64,000 nucleotides of DNA from Flavobacterium sp. LC2016-01 (GCF_009711135.1 NZ_WMIC01000004.1:419901-483900); one strand, 5' to 3'; numbered from the stretch's first letter, positions 23,931 through 32,789 are shown. Made by a program: numbers and translations. Notes: a model not told the origin generated them from the letters alone.

Positions 23931-26213
23931 ATGAAAATAAAGAGTTTAATTTTCGTCGGAGTTTTTCAATTTTGCTTTTTTGTAAATGCACAGGTTAAAG
24001 CATTAGATCCCGCAGAATATGTAAATCCGTTAATAGGAACACAATCATTGCACAGTCTTTCGAATGGAAATACTTATCCGGCAATCTGCAGACCTTGGGG
24101 AATGAATTTCTGGACACCGCAAACCGGAAAAATGGGCGATGGATGGGCTTACATTTATACTGCCGAGAAAATTAGAGGATTTAAGCAAACGCATCAGCCA
24201 TCGCCTTGGATGAACGATTACGGTCAGTTTTCGATTATGCCGGTAACGGGTAAATTGGCTTTCGCGGAAGCGGATAGAGCAAGCTGGTTCAGTCATAAAG
24301 CGGAAGTTTCAAAACCTTATTATTACAGCGTTTATTTAGCTGATTATGATGTTACAACAGAAATTACAGCAACAGAAAGAGCAGCACATTTTCAAATTAC
24401 ATTTCCAGAAAATGAGCAATCTTCTATCGTAATTGACGCTTTTGATAAAGGTTCGTACATCAAAATTATTCCTTCAGAAAATAAAATTATCGGTTATACA
24501 ACACGCAACAGCGGTGGCGTTCCAGCTAATTTTAAGAATTATTTTGTTTTGGTTTTCGACAAACCTTTTGCATCAAATTCGACTTGGAATGATAAAGGTT
24601 TAGAAAAAGATAAACTGGAGTTGCAGGATAATCACGCAGGAGCAGTTGTAGGTTTTAAAACTAAAAAAGGAGAAATTGTCAACGTAAAAGTGGCTTCCTC
24701 TTTTATTAGCCCAGAACAGGCAGAACTTAATTTAAAAGAATTAGGAAATGCTTCTTTTAATGAAACAGTTGCGGCTTCTAAAAACGAATGGAATAAAGTC
24801 TTAGGAAAACTTACAGCAGAAAGCAGTAATGAAGAGCAGCTTAAAACATTTTATTCTTGTTTATATCGTGCTACGTGTTTCCCGCAAAAACAATATGAAA
24901 TAAATGCCAAAGGAGAAACGGTACATTACAGTCCGTACAACGGAAATGTTGTGCCGGGATATATGTATGCAGGAACTGGTTTTTGGGATACTTTCCGAGC
25001 TTTATATCCGCTATTGAATTTGGTTTATCCTTCCATAAATAAAGAAATGCAGGAAGGTTTGATCAACGATTATAAAGAAGGCGGGTTTTTACCAGAATGG
25101 TCAAGTCCTGGTTTTAGAAATGTAATGGTTGGGAATAATTCGGCTTCTGTAGTTTCTGAGGCTTATATTAAAGGATTACGCGGTTACGACATCAATACGT
25201 TGTATGAAGCTCTAGTTCACGGAGCAAATAATGAAGGCCCTCTAGAAGCAGTTGGAAGAAAAGGAGTTTCCTATTACAATACATTGGGTTACGTTCCTTA
25301 TGATGTGAAAATTAATGAGAATGCGGCAAGAACTTTAGAATATGCTTATGATGATTTTGCGATTTGGAAATTGGCGAAAGCCTTAAATCGTCCGAAGAAA
25401 GAAATCAGTTTATTCGAGAAACGAATGCTGAATTACAAAAATCTTTATAATCCTTCAATTGGATGGATGAGCGGCAGAAATAAAGATGGAAGTTTCCCTG
25501 CGAATTTTAATCCGTTAAAATGGGGAGATGCTTTTACAGAAGGAAATGCATTGCATTACAGCTGGAGTGTTTTTCATGACATTCAAGGTTTGATTGATTT
25601 AATGGGCGGACAGAAGAAATTTACCGAAAAGTTAGATGGCGTTTTTACAACACCTCCAATTTTTGATGACAGTTATTACGGCGCCGTTATTCATGAAATT
25701 CGCGAAATGCAGATCATGAATATGGGACAATATGCGCACGGAAATCAGCCAATCCAGCACATGATTTATTTATACAATTATGCAGGCGAACCTTGGAAAA
25801 CGCAGTATTGGTCGAGAGAAGTGATGAATCGTTTGTACAAACCAACTCCAGACGGTTATTGCGGTGATGAAGATAACGGACAGACTTCGGCTTGGTATAT
25901 TTTCTCGGCAATGGGATTTTATCCTGTTTGTCCAGCAACAGATGAATATGTTTTGGGTGCACCGTTGTTTAAAAAACTGACTCTGAATTTAGAAAACGGA
26001 AAACAGCTTATCATCAACGCTTCAAAAAATTCGGAAATAAACAAATATGTAAATGATTTAAAATGGAACAACGCTTCTTATTCAAAAAATTACATCAATC
26101 ATTTTGATGTTTTAAAAGGAGGCGAATTAAATTTTGATATGTCGGCAGAACCTAATTTACAAAGAGGAACTTCTAAAGACGCTTTTCCATATTCTTACTC
26201 AACTTCAAAATAA
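23931..26213 (+). CDS. GH92 alpha-mannosidase (second copy)
   Basis: The 760-residue protein has a signal peptide (about 1-21, FFVNAQ). Two GH92 domains run from YVNPLIGTQSLHSLSNG (about 30) to the C-terminus; motifs are GFWDTFRALYPL, TEGNALHYSW, YAHGNQPIQHMIYLY and CGDEDNGQTSAWYIFSAMGFY. The catalytic Glu and Asp motifs are intact. The GNQP-IQH segment replaces the GNEP-NHH of the first copy and the N-domain lacks GHGH, so its linkage preference probably differs (alpha-1,3, alpha-1,4 or alpha-1,6). The next gene (GH125) begins 4 bp after its stop, which indicates one transcript. Confidence 0.92.
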   Translation: MKIKSLIFVGVFQFCFFVNAQVKALDPAEYVNPLIGTQSLHSLSNGNTYPAICRPWGMNFWTPQTGKMGDGWAYIYTAEKIRGFKQTHQPSPWMNDYGQFSIMPVTGKLAFAEADRASWFSHKAEVSKPYYYSVYLADYDVTTEITATERAAHFQITFPENEQSSIVIDAFDKGSYIKIIPSENKIIGYTTRNSGGVPANFKNYFVLVFDKPFASNSTWNDKGLEKDKLELQDNHAGAVVGFKTKKGEIVNVKVASSFISPEQAELNLKELGNASFNETVAASKNEWNKVLGKLTAESSNEEQLKTFYSCLYRATCFPQKQYEINAKGETVHYSPYNGNVVPGYMYAGTGFWDTFRALYPLLNLVYPSINKEMQEGLINDYKEGGFLPEWSSPGFRNVMVGNNSASVVSEAYIKGLRGYDINTLYEALVHGANNEGPLEAVGRKGVSYYNTLGYVPYDVKINENAARTLEYAYDDFAIWKLAKALNRPKKEISLFEKRMLNYKNLYNPSIGWMSGRNKDGSFPANFNPLKWGDAFTEGNALHYSWSVFHDIQGLIDLMGGQKKFTEKLDGVFTTPPIFDDSYYGAVIHEIREMQIMNMGQYAHGNQPIQHMIYLYNYAGEPWKTQYWSREVMNRLYKPTPDGYCGDEDNGQTSAWYIFSAMGFYPVCPATDEYVLGAPLFKKLTLNLENGKQLIINASKNSEINKYVNDLKWNNASYSKNYINHFDVLKGGELNFDMSAEPNLQRGTSKDAFPYSYSTSK

Positions 26214-26217
26214 TACT

Positions 26218-27678
26218 ATGCAGTCACGTAGAAAATTTATAAGAAATACAGGCATTTTTTCAGCTGGATTATTAGCACTTCAAACAGATGTTTTTGCAAT
26301 GCAATCGGACAGTTTTAATTTTGTTCTTAAAGATTTTATCAGCAAAAGACCTCCTTTAAAAGAAAGAAAATTTACCAGTCCAGCGATTGAAGCTGCGATT
26401 GTGAGAATCAAAAAACAAATTGCAAACCCAGAATTGGCTTGGCTGTTTGAAAATTGTTTTCCAAATACCCTGGACACTACAGTTGATTTTGAAATTATCG
26501 ACGGAAAACCGGATACTTATGTAATTACCGGAGATATTGATGCAATGTGGCTTCGCGACAGTACCGCACAGATTTGGCCTTACATTCCGTTTGTAAAAGA
26601 AGATAAAAAATTAGCCGAATTGGTAAAAGGTGTTATCAACCGTCAGACAAAATGTATTCTGCTTGATCCATACGCCAATGCTTTTTATAAAGATTTTACC
26701 AAAATAAGTGAATGGAAAAATGATTTGACTAAAATGCAGCCGGGAATTCACGAACGCAAATGGGAAATTGACAGTTTATGTTACCCAATTCGTTTGGCAC
26801 ATGGATATTGGAAAGAAACTGGAGACATAAGTTTATTTGACAGCAAATGGAAAGAAGCAATGCTTTTAGTATTGCAGACTTTTAAAGAACAACAGCGTTT
26901 TAACGGAAAAGGGCCTTACAGCTTTCAAAGAGAAACTGCTTGGGCGACAGATGGAGTTCCGTTGAGCGGTTACGGTTATCCAGTAAAACCTTGTGGCTTA
27001 ATAGTTTCGACTTTTAGACCAAGCGACGATAGCACTTTATTTGGTTATTTGATTCCGAGTAATATGTTTGCGATTGAAGTTTTGGGTTATTTAATCGAAA
27101 TCTTCTCGTTGCCGGCTTTATTAGACAAAGATTTAGTTGCCAAAGCCACTGAATTAAGAGCTCAAGTTCAAAAAGGATTAGAAGAAAACGGAATAATTGA
27201 ACATCCAAAATTCGGAAAAATAATTGCTTTTGAAGTTAATGGATACGGCAGTTTTCATATGATGGATGATGCAAATGTACCTTCTTTATTGTCGCTTCCT
27301 TATTTAGGAGCAATTGCACCAGACAATCCTCTTTATTTGAATACACGTAAAGTAGTTCTTTCAGAAAATAATCCATTTTTCTACAAAGGAAAAGCAGGAG
27401 AAGGAATTGGCGGTCCACACACCGGAGCCGATACGATCTGGCCAATGAGTATTGTTTTGAGAGCCATTACAAGTGTTGATGAAAATGAGATCAAATCATG
27501 TATCAGCAATTTGATTAAAACAAACGCCGATACAGGTTTCATGCACGAATCTTTTCATAAAGATGATGTTGCAAAATTTACCCGAAAATGGTTTGCATGG
27601 GCTAACACGCTTTTTGGAGAAATGATTGTTCATACAAGCATTAAATATCCGCAGATTTTAAAAGACAAGAATATCTAA
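26218..27678 (+). CDS. GH125 exo-alpha-1,6-mannosidase
   Basis: The 486-residue protein belongs to GH125, inverting exo-alpha-1,6-mannosidases. The start is taken at the ATG 26218, which gives a Tat-like signal (MQSRRKFIRNTGIFSAGLLAL); a longer frame overlaps the previous gene and has no signal. Family motifs are DIDAMWLRDSTAQIWPY (106-122), PGIHERKWEIDSLCYPIRLA, FQRETAWATDGVP, NGYGSFHMMDDANVPSLLSLPYL and HESFHKDDVAKFTRKWFAWAN. A Tat-exported periplasmic enzyme fits. Together with two GH92 enzymes it covers side chains and the alpha-1,6 backbone of yeast mannan or N-glycans. Confidence 0.93.
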   Translation: MQSRRKFIRNTGIFSAGLLALQTDVFAMQSDSFNFVLKDFISKRPPLKERKFTSPAIEAAIVRIKKQIANPELAWLFENCFPNTLDTTVDFEIIDGKPDTYVITGDIDAMWLRDSTAQIWPYIPFVKEDKKLAELVKGVINRQTKCILLDPYANAFYKDFTKISEWKNDLTKMQPGIHERKWEIDSLCYPIRLAHGYWKETGDISLFDSKWKEAMLLVLQTFKEQQRFNGKGPYSFQRETAWATDGVPLSGYGYPVKPCGLIVSTFRPSDDSTLFGYLIPSNMFAIEVLGYLIEIFSLPALLDKDLVAKATELRAQVQKGLEENGIIEHPKFGKIIAFEVNGYGSFHMMDDANVPSLLSLPYLGAIAPDNPLYLNTRKVVLSENNPFFYKGKAGEGIGGPHTGADTIWPMSIVLRAITSVDENEIKSCISNLIKTNADTGFMHESFHKDDVAKFTRKWFAWANTLFGEMIVHTSIKYPQILKDKNI

Positions 27679-27741
27679 AATAAAAATAAAAAATATACCA
27701 TTAGAGATTATTTACACTCGTATGGTTCAAAATACAAAAGA

Positions 27742-28644
27742 ATGAATAAAGAATATGCCGTTGGAATTGACATAGGAGGAACACATATCACTGCAGCAAT
27801 TATAGATCTTTTAAGCATGAAAGTAATTGATTTTTCGGTGCATAAAGAAACTTTTAACTCCAATTTGCCTGTAAATGAGGTTATGTTAATTTGGGAGCAA
27901 GTGATCCGAACATCGGTTAAAAATTCAAAAGTTGAAGCAATAAAAGGACTTACAATATGTATGCCTGGACCTTTTGATTACACTAACGGGCTTTGCTGGA
28001 TAAAAGACCAGTCAAAATATGAACATTTTTATGGTCTAAATGTGCGTTATTTATTTCAGGGAACTTTAAATCTTTCAAGTGAATTTCCTATTCTTTTTGA
28101 AAATGATGCCGTTTGCTTTGGAAAAGGCGAAGTGTTTAAAAACGCCGATAATCTTTCTAAAAAAGTAATGGCAGTTACATTAGGTACTGGACTTGGCGCT
28201 TGTTTTATTGATAAAGGAATTTCAATTTCATTGGGAGAATCAGTTCCTCAAGATGGAGAAATTTGGAATCTTGCTTTTAAAAACGGAATTGCGGAAGATT
28301 ATGTTTCAGCACGAGGTCTTTTGGCTAACTACAAAACTTTGGCAGGAAAAGAAAGCAACAGCGGATTAGAACTTTACAATCTTGCTCTGGACGATGATGA
28401 AATCGCAAAAAAAGTTTTTGAAGAAATGGGAGAGGATTTAGCCGAAGTGGTAATTCCTTGGCTGAAAAAATTTGAAGCAGACGGATTTATTATTGGCGGA
28501 AAAATTGCCAATGCAAGCGAATTTTTCTTGGATGCTTTCAATAAAAGAGTAAAACAATCAGGAATTGAAATTAATGTTTCTGTTTCTACAGATAATGAAA
28601 TTGCAGCTTTATTAGGCGCGGCAAGTATGCTATATGAAGCATAG
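27742..28644 (+). CDS. ROK-family sugar kinase
   Basis: The 300-residue cytoplasmic kinase has the phosphate loop GIDIGGTHITAA (about 8-19), the catalytic region FENDAVCFGKGE (about 119-130, Asp as base), GTGLGACFIDKG (about 149-160) and a late GFIIGGKIANA loop. The cysteine-rich zinc signature (CxCGxxGCxE) of many ROK kinases is not present. In this cluster it is the natural candidate to phosphorylate mannose for ManA, but glucose or N-acetylmannosamine kinase activity cannot be excluded. It follows GH125 by 63 bp. Confidence 0.88.
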   Translation: MNKEYAVGIDIGGTHITAAIIDLLSMKVIDFSVHKETFNSNLPVNEVMLIWEQVIRTSVKNSKVEAIKGLTICMPGPFDYTNGLCWIKDQSKYEHFYGLNVRYLFQGTLNLSSEFPILFENDAVCFGKGEVFKNADNLSKKVMAVTLGTGLGACFIDKGISISLGESVPQDGEIWNLAFKNGIAEDYVSARGLLANYKTLAGKESNSGLELYNLALDDDEIAKKVFEEMGEDLAEVVIPWLKKFEADGFIIGGKIANASEFFLDAFNKRVKQSGIEINVSVSTDNEIAALLGAASMLYEA

Positions 28645-28720
28645 TTTTTCTAAATTTACATTAGAGATAAATTATGTCGCTTCTAATGGCCATAGGGAAT
28701 GGCTAAAAAAAATATAAGTT

Positions 28721-29716
28721 ATGACAAACCGCAGGAATTTTATAAAAACAACCGCAATAGCTTCAGTTGCTGTAGCATTGCAGTCTTTTCAATCTAAGTC
28801 AGAAAAAGAAGAAAAGACAATTTCTAAAAAAGGAAAGAAACCTATAGTGCTTTCGACATGGCGATTTGGAATACCAGCAAATGAAGCAGCTTGGGAAGTT
28901 TTGAAGAAAAACGGAAAAGCTTTAGATGCTGTTGAAGCTGGTGTAAAAATTCCGGAAGCTGATCCAAAAGAAAGAAGCGTTGGTTACGGCGGACGCCCAG
29001 ACAGAGACGGACGCGTAACACTCGACGCTTGTATTATGGATGAAAATGCCAATATTGGTTCAGTTGCCTGTCTGGAATACATAAAACATCCTATTTCTGT
29101 TGCCAGAGCCGTGATGGAAAAAACACCTCATGTCATGCTTGTTGGTGATGGTGCTTTACAATTTGCATTGGAACAAGGCTTTAAAAAAGAAAATCTCCTA
29201 TTAGAAGAGTCGGAAAAAGAATGGAAAGAATGGCTGAAAGACAGTAAATATAAGCCAATTGCAAATATTGAAAATCACGATACTATAGGAATGATTGCTT
29301 TAGATGCAGACGGAAATCTTTCTGGCGCATGTACCACAAGCGGAATGGCATTTAAAATGCACGGACGCGTTGGCGATTCGCCAATTATTGGGGCAGGTTT
29401 ATATGTTGATAACGAAATTGGCGCTGCAACTGCAACTGGACACGGAGAAGAAGTAATCAGAATTGCGGGCTGTCATTTGGTTGTTGAATTGATGCGTCAA
29501 GGGAAATCGCCTCAAAAAGCTTGTGAGGAAGCAGTAGCCAGAATTGTGAAATTGACCAAAAACAGAAATAAAGATTTAAAAGATATTCAGGTAGGTTTTA
29601 TTGCTTTGAATAAAAATGGCGAATACGGTTCGTATTGTGTTCAGGGCGGTTTTAATTATGCTGTTTATGACGAAACAGGAAACCGTTTAATTGATGCTGA
29701 TTATTTCTTGAAATAA
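28721..29716 (+). CDS. N4-(beta-N-acetylglucosaminyl)-L-asparaginase (glycosylasparaginase family)
   Basis: The 331-residue Ntn hydrolase has a Tat-like signal (TNRRNFIKTTAIASVAVAL). The precursor would self-cleave before Thr188 in the NHDTIGMIALD motif, giving alpha and beta chains. Further family motifs are STWRFGIPANEAAW, KALDAVEAG, RSVGYGGRPDRDGRVTLDACIMD, GDSPIIGAGLYVDNEIGAATATGHGEE and RIAGCH. The known flavobacterial enzyme hydrolyses the GlcNAc-Asn bond left after endo- or exoglycosidase action. Its place at the end of the mannosidase run points to N-glycoproteins as a substrate. Confidence 0.9.
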   Translation: MTNRRNFIKTTAIASVAVALQSFQSKSEKEEKTISKKGKKPIVLSTWRFGIPANEAAWEVLKKNGKALDAVEAGVKIPEADPKERSVGYGGRPDRDGRVTLDACIMDENANIGSVACLEYIKHPISVARAVMEKTPHVMLVGDGALQFALEQGFKKENLLLEESEKEWKEWLKDSKYKPIANIENHDTIGMIALDADGNLSGACTTSGMAFKMHGRVGDSPIIGAGLYVDNEIGAATATGHGEEVIRIAGCHLVVELMRQGKSPQKACEEAVARIVKLTKNRNKDLKDIQVGFIALNKNGEYGSYCVQGGFNYAVYDETGNRLIDADYFLK

Positions 29717-29720
29717 CCTA

Positions 29721-29874
29721 TTGTGCGTAATTAATTATAACACATAGAAACATAGATTTTATTTTTAAAAAAGAGGACAAAAAAGAAACCAGTTTCTTTC
29801 ACATAGCCAACTATGTTTGTTTTAAATAAGTGAAACGCCTTTTTTACGCGCCCAAAATCTATGTTTCTATGTGT
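29721..29874. repeat. Dispersed palindromic repeat, copy 1
   Basis: Bases 29740-29760 are the perfect 21-bp complement of 29854-29874 (arm core ACACATAGAAACATAG). The interior contains AAAAAAGAAACCAG and AGTGAAAC. The reverse complement of 57785-57937 aligns over the full length at roughly three quarters identity by eye, including a shared TTGnGCGTAATTA start outside the palindrome. It lies between convergent genes. Confidence 0.85.
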
Positions 29875-29886
29875 TTAAAAAAATAA

Positions 29887-30657
29887 TCATTCATCACCTG
29901 AATTTTCGGTCGTTGAAGGTGCTTTTTTTCGAATACTCGTACTCAAGTAAAAAAACAGTCTGATGGTATGATTCATATCATATTGATATCCGGAATATTT
30001 TTGCTGATAAACATTCATATACCCAAAATCGTAACTCCATTTTGGGTTGATTGTTTTTTTTATTCCGATGAAAAACCGGTTTTGATCAAAGGTATTGTAG
30101 ACCGCTTCTTGGCCAAATTGCAATAGAATTTCATCTGAAAGAACCATCTGAGGCCATGATTTTTTATCCGAAATTCGGAAAGTAAAACTCATTAAATACC
30201 GTATTCTATTCGTAAAACGCCAGTCTCCGGTGGGTTCATCGTTAATAATTTTTTCTTGCCAACGCTGTTCATTTCGCAAGCGTTGCAAAATACTCACATT
30301 TGCCACTTTAGCATTTAACTGCGCCTGCTGATAAATTCTGTTTTCATCAGAAAAAGTATTCCAGTCTTCATTTGAAGGTGCCAGCCACATATGTGCATAT
30401 CCAGCAATAAAGGAAACATTTGAATTTGGTATATAACTAAATCCTCCTCTCACAAAGTAAAAACTGGGATCAGATACAAAATCGTTTCGGCGAATATGAA
30501 AATCTCCAATAACAGCCCAGTGATCTGAAAATTTCGTTACCGTATTTATAGAAACCCAGGTTTGAAGCTGCTGGTTAATTTCCTTTTTTTGGCCGGTTTG
30601 TCCTATAACCACAATTGGAAAAAGAAGGATTAAAATCCACGTAAAATTGTTCTTCAT
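29887..30657 (-). CDS. DUF2490 outer-membrane-like protein
   Basis: The 256-residue protein has a signal peptide (about 1-19, PIVVIGQ) and amphipathic beta-strands throughout, with alternating aromatic residues such as WVSINTVTKFSDHWAVIGDFHIRR, FYFVRGGFSYIPNSNVSFIAGYAHMW and RFTNRIRYLMSFTFRI. It ends in a HTIRLFFYLSTSIRKK strand. The family is DUF2490, predicted outer-membrane beta-barrels of unknown function. It is monocistronic and convergent with the mannan PUL. No substrate or partner can be inferred. Confidence 0.8.
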   Translation of the reverse strand: MKNNFTWILILLFPIVVIGQTGQKKEINQQLQTWVSINTVTKFSDHWAVIGDFHIRRNDFVSDPSFYFVRGGFSYIPNSNVSFIAGYAHMWLAPSNEDWNTFSDENRIYQQAQLNAKVANVSILQRLRNEQRWQEKIINDEPTGDWRFTNRIRYLMSFTFRISDKKSWPQMVLSDEILLQFGQEAVYNTFDQNRFFIGIKKTINPKWSYDFGYMNVYQQKYSGYQYDMNHTIRLFFYLSTSIRKKAPSTTENSGDE

Positions 30658-30982
30658 ATAGGGTACGATAGAAATTAGTTGAATCAGTAAATTTCTTTAG
30701 AATCGATAAAAGGCAGTAATTCAAAACAATATAAAGTAAATGTACTCTTTTTTTGTGAAAATTATAGTGTTTATGAATGTGTAATTTGTTTATTATAAGT
30801 GTTTTAGATGTTGTTTTTAAAGTGGTATTTTGATTGGACTTTGTACTAATAGCTATTTCTGTTTCCAATAAATTAATTTCCTTAAACACTTATTTGTTTT
30901 CAATAAAAGCTATATTCGTTATTCCTTTATTAAGGAAAATAAGATGTTTTAAAAATTAAAAATTCTCAAATAATTAAAGCAA
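30658..30982. other. Divergent intergenic region
   Basis: The AT-rich promoter region lies between the DUF2490 gene and a lipoprotein gene. A small hairpin TTCCTT-TATT-AAGGAA lies at 30922-30937, 46 bp before the lipoprotein start. A minus-strand frame across it looks like a chance ORF. Confidence 0.5.
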
Positions 30983-31993
30983 ATGCGTAAAATTTTACTA
31001 ATTATTCTATCAGCGGTAATTTTTCAAAGCTGTAATTTTGGAACCAACGGAACACAGAAAAATGAAAGTATTGAAGCAAGTAAAGTGCAGGAAATTAAGG
31101 TTTTAAATGATAAATTATTCAAAGCGATAATGAATAATGATATTCCTGGCGTAAAAGCACTGCTGTCAGACAAACTTCTTACAGTTGTAAATTCTGATCT
31201 AGATAAGCTAGTTGGTACAGTAAGCAGTAATTATCAGTCTAAAAGCTATACAATTCTTGATCAATATTATGTTTCAAATTCATCTGTGGATATTCCGAAT
31301 ACTTTGATATCGGGAGTTTCGGGAGACAATGACTATACTATTGGTTACAAAGCATTAAATAAAGAGATGTATACTGTATTATGGATGCCCACTAGTGAAT
31401 ACAATGATGCATTGATAACAGTAATTTATGGTAAGTACGGCAATGAGTGGAAGATTAATATTTTACAGTTTGGACAATATACTTTATTGAAAAAAACAGC
31501 GCCAGATTATTATAAATTGGCTCAGGAAAGCTATAAAAAAGGCTATTTAATTGACGCTGTAAATTATATGACTGTGGCGAAACAATGTTTAAAGCCGGCC
31601 AGTGAATTCTTCAAATATCAGAAAGAACAAGAAATAAACGATTTTAGCGATAAAGTATTTAAAGAAGCCAGCTCAAAATTTACTTTGCCTTTTACATTAG
31701 AAAACATTGAAAGCAAACCAAAAGTATTTCGAATTTTTCCTCAAATGACAAAAGATGGCTTCATGCCAGAGATTTGTTATATTTCTAGTATTAAATTGGC
31801 TGACACTGTTGCTTTGAAGGTTGAAAATGAAAAAGTCAAAATTGAAGCAGCTAAAGCGTTTAATGGACTTGATAAAGTAAAAACCAAAATTTTTTACGGA
31901 GCTTATAATGAGATGCCTGACGGAAAAAAAGAAGTTATGCAATACAGATTTATTGAGATAATGAAGAAAGTAAAAGAAGTTAAGACAAAATAA
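30983..31993 (+). CDS. Lipoprotein of unknown function
   Basis: The 336-residue protein has a lipoprotein signal ending FQSC (Cys16). Residues about 35-170 form an alpha+beta domain with an NDIPGVKALLSDKLL entry and a QYYVSNSSVD...TVIYGKYGNEWKINILQFGQYTL strand series that resembles an NTF2-like (SnoaL-type) fold; a helical linker (YKLAQESYKKGYLIDAVNYMTVAKQCL) and a second beta-rich half follow. I do not recognise a named family. It is probably anchored to an envelope membrane. A strong terminator follows. Confidence 0.65.
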   Translation: MRKILLIILSAVIFQSCNFGTNGTQKNESIEASKVQEIKVLNDKLFKAIMNNDIPGVKALLSDKLLTVVNSDLDKLVGTVSSNYQSKSYTILDQYYVSNSSVDIPNTLISGVSGDNDYTIGYKALNKEMYTVLWMPTSEYNDALITVIYGKYGNEWKINILQFGQYTLLKKTAPDYYKLAQESYKKGYLIDAVNYMTVAKQCLKPASEFFKYQKEQEINDFSDKVFKEASSKFTLPFTLENIESKPKVFRIFPQMTKDGFMPEICYISSIKLADTVALKVENEKVKIEAAKAFNGLDKVKTKIFYGAYNEMPDGKKEVMQYRFIEIMKKVKEVKTK

Positions 31994-31998
31994 AAAGG

Positions 31999-32035
31999 AC
32001 GCTGTTATTTCAAAAAGAATAACAGCGTTTTTTTT
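31999..32035 (+). terminator. Rho-independent terminator after the lipoprotein gene
   Basis: An 11-bp perfect stem (31999-32009 with 32018-32028, arm ACGCTGTTATT) is followed by a run of eight T. It isolates the exporter operon that follows. Confidence 0.92.
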
Positions 32036-32046
32036 ATAAGTAAGTA

Positions 32047-32088
32047 TTAATCAAAATATTTAATCATTTGATTAAATATTTTGATTAA
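32047..32088. promoter_or_regulatory. 42-bp perfect palindrome, TetR operator
   Basis: Two 20-bp arms (32047-32066 and 32069-32088) are exact complements with a 2-bp centre; the inner core is TTTAATCATTTGATTAAA. The downstream arm covers the TTTG of a -33 element (32080-32083) that lies 22 bp before the -7 element TACATTTG (32106-32113). This position is ideal for repression by the TetR protein encoded 43 bp downstream. Confidence 0.85.
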
Positions 32089-32105
32089 CGTATTAAAAAA
32101 TATTT

Positions 32106-32113
32106 TACATTTG
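32106..32113 (+). promoter_or_regulatory. -7 promoter element of the exporter operon
   Basis: TACATTTG fits TAnnTTTG and ends 17 bp before the TetR start, with a TTTG -33 element 22 bp upstream inside the palindrome. Confidence 0.65.
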
Positions 32114-32130
32114 CATATAAATTATTAAAG

Positions 32131-32760
32131 ATGAGTGTTTCAGAGTCTAAAAAGAAGGATACAAGTACAGAAGAAAAAATAAAAACTGCGGCAAAAACAG
32201 TCTTTTATAAAAAAGGTTTTACGGCAACCAGAACTAGAGATATTGCCGAAGAAGCAGGTTTGAATCTTGCTTTGCTCAATTATTATTTTAGGAGCAAAGC
32301 TAAGCTTTTTGAAATAATAATGTCTGAAACTTTTGCTGGGTTTATCGGCAGTATGAAAATAATACTGAATGACGAAAATACCTCATTACAGCAAAAAGTA
32401 GAAATTATTGCAGATCGATACATTGATTTTATTACTGTAGAACCAGAAATTCCAACCTTTATTCTGACTGAAATACGAAATAATCCTGATGGTCTTTTAA
32501 AAAGACTGCCAATCAAAGAAATTGTAAATGACTCGGTTTTCATCAAACAGTTTCAGGAATTGGTGGAGAAGAAGATAATAACAGAACCCAATCCGCTTCA
32601 TTTTTTGATGAATCTTTTAGGATTAGTGGTTTTTCCATTTATTGCAAAACCTATTATTATGGGAAGCAGAAATTTGCAGATGGAGCAATTTAACCATTTG
32701 ATGCAAGAGCGCAAGAAAAAAATCCCGCTGTGGATCAATATGATGTTTAGCGCTGTATAA
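32131..32760 (+). CDS. TetR/AcrR-family repressor of an efflux operon
   Basis: The 209-residue protein has an N-terminal TetR HTH (about 17-62: IKTAAKTVFYKKGFTATRTRDIAEEAGLNLALLNYYFRSKAKLFEII) and a helical ligand and dimerisation domain (about 70-205). It is first gene of a six-gene exporter operon and lies just downstream of a 42-bp palindrome overlapping the promoter, so it probably represses its own operon and is released by a hydrophobic compound exported by the pump. The ligand is unknown. Confidence 0.92.
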   Translation: MSVSESKKKDTSTEEKIKTAAKTVFYKKGFTATRTRDIAEEAGLNLALLNYYFRSKAKLFEIIMSETFAGFIGSMKIILNDENTSLQQKVEIIADRYIDFITVEPEIPTFILTEIRNNPDGLLKRLPIKEIVNDSVFIKQFQELVEKKIITEPNPLHFLMNLLGLVVFPFIAKPIIMGSRNLQMEQFNHLMQERKKKIPLWINMMFSAV

Positions 32761-32789
32761 TAATTCAGAAGTTTAATTATTTGTACAAC

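Noticed and set aside
26134..26217. Upstream extension of the GH125 gene
   Set aside because: Overlaps the GH92 end and has no signal peptide; the ATG at 26218 starts a Tat-like signal.
30575..30889. 104-residue minus-strand frame overlapping the start of the DUF2490 gene
   Set aside because: Biased low-complexity composition, it overlaps a real gene start and a promoter region, and no family resemblance is seen.
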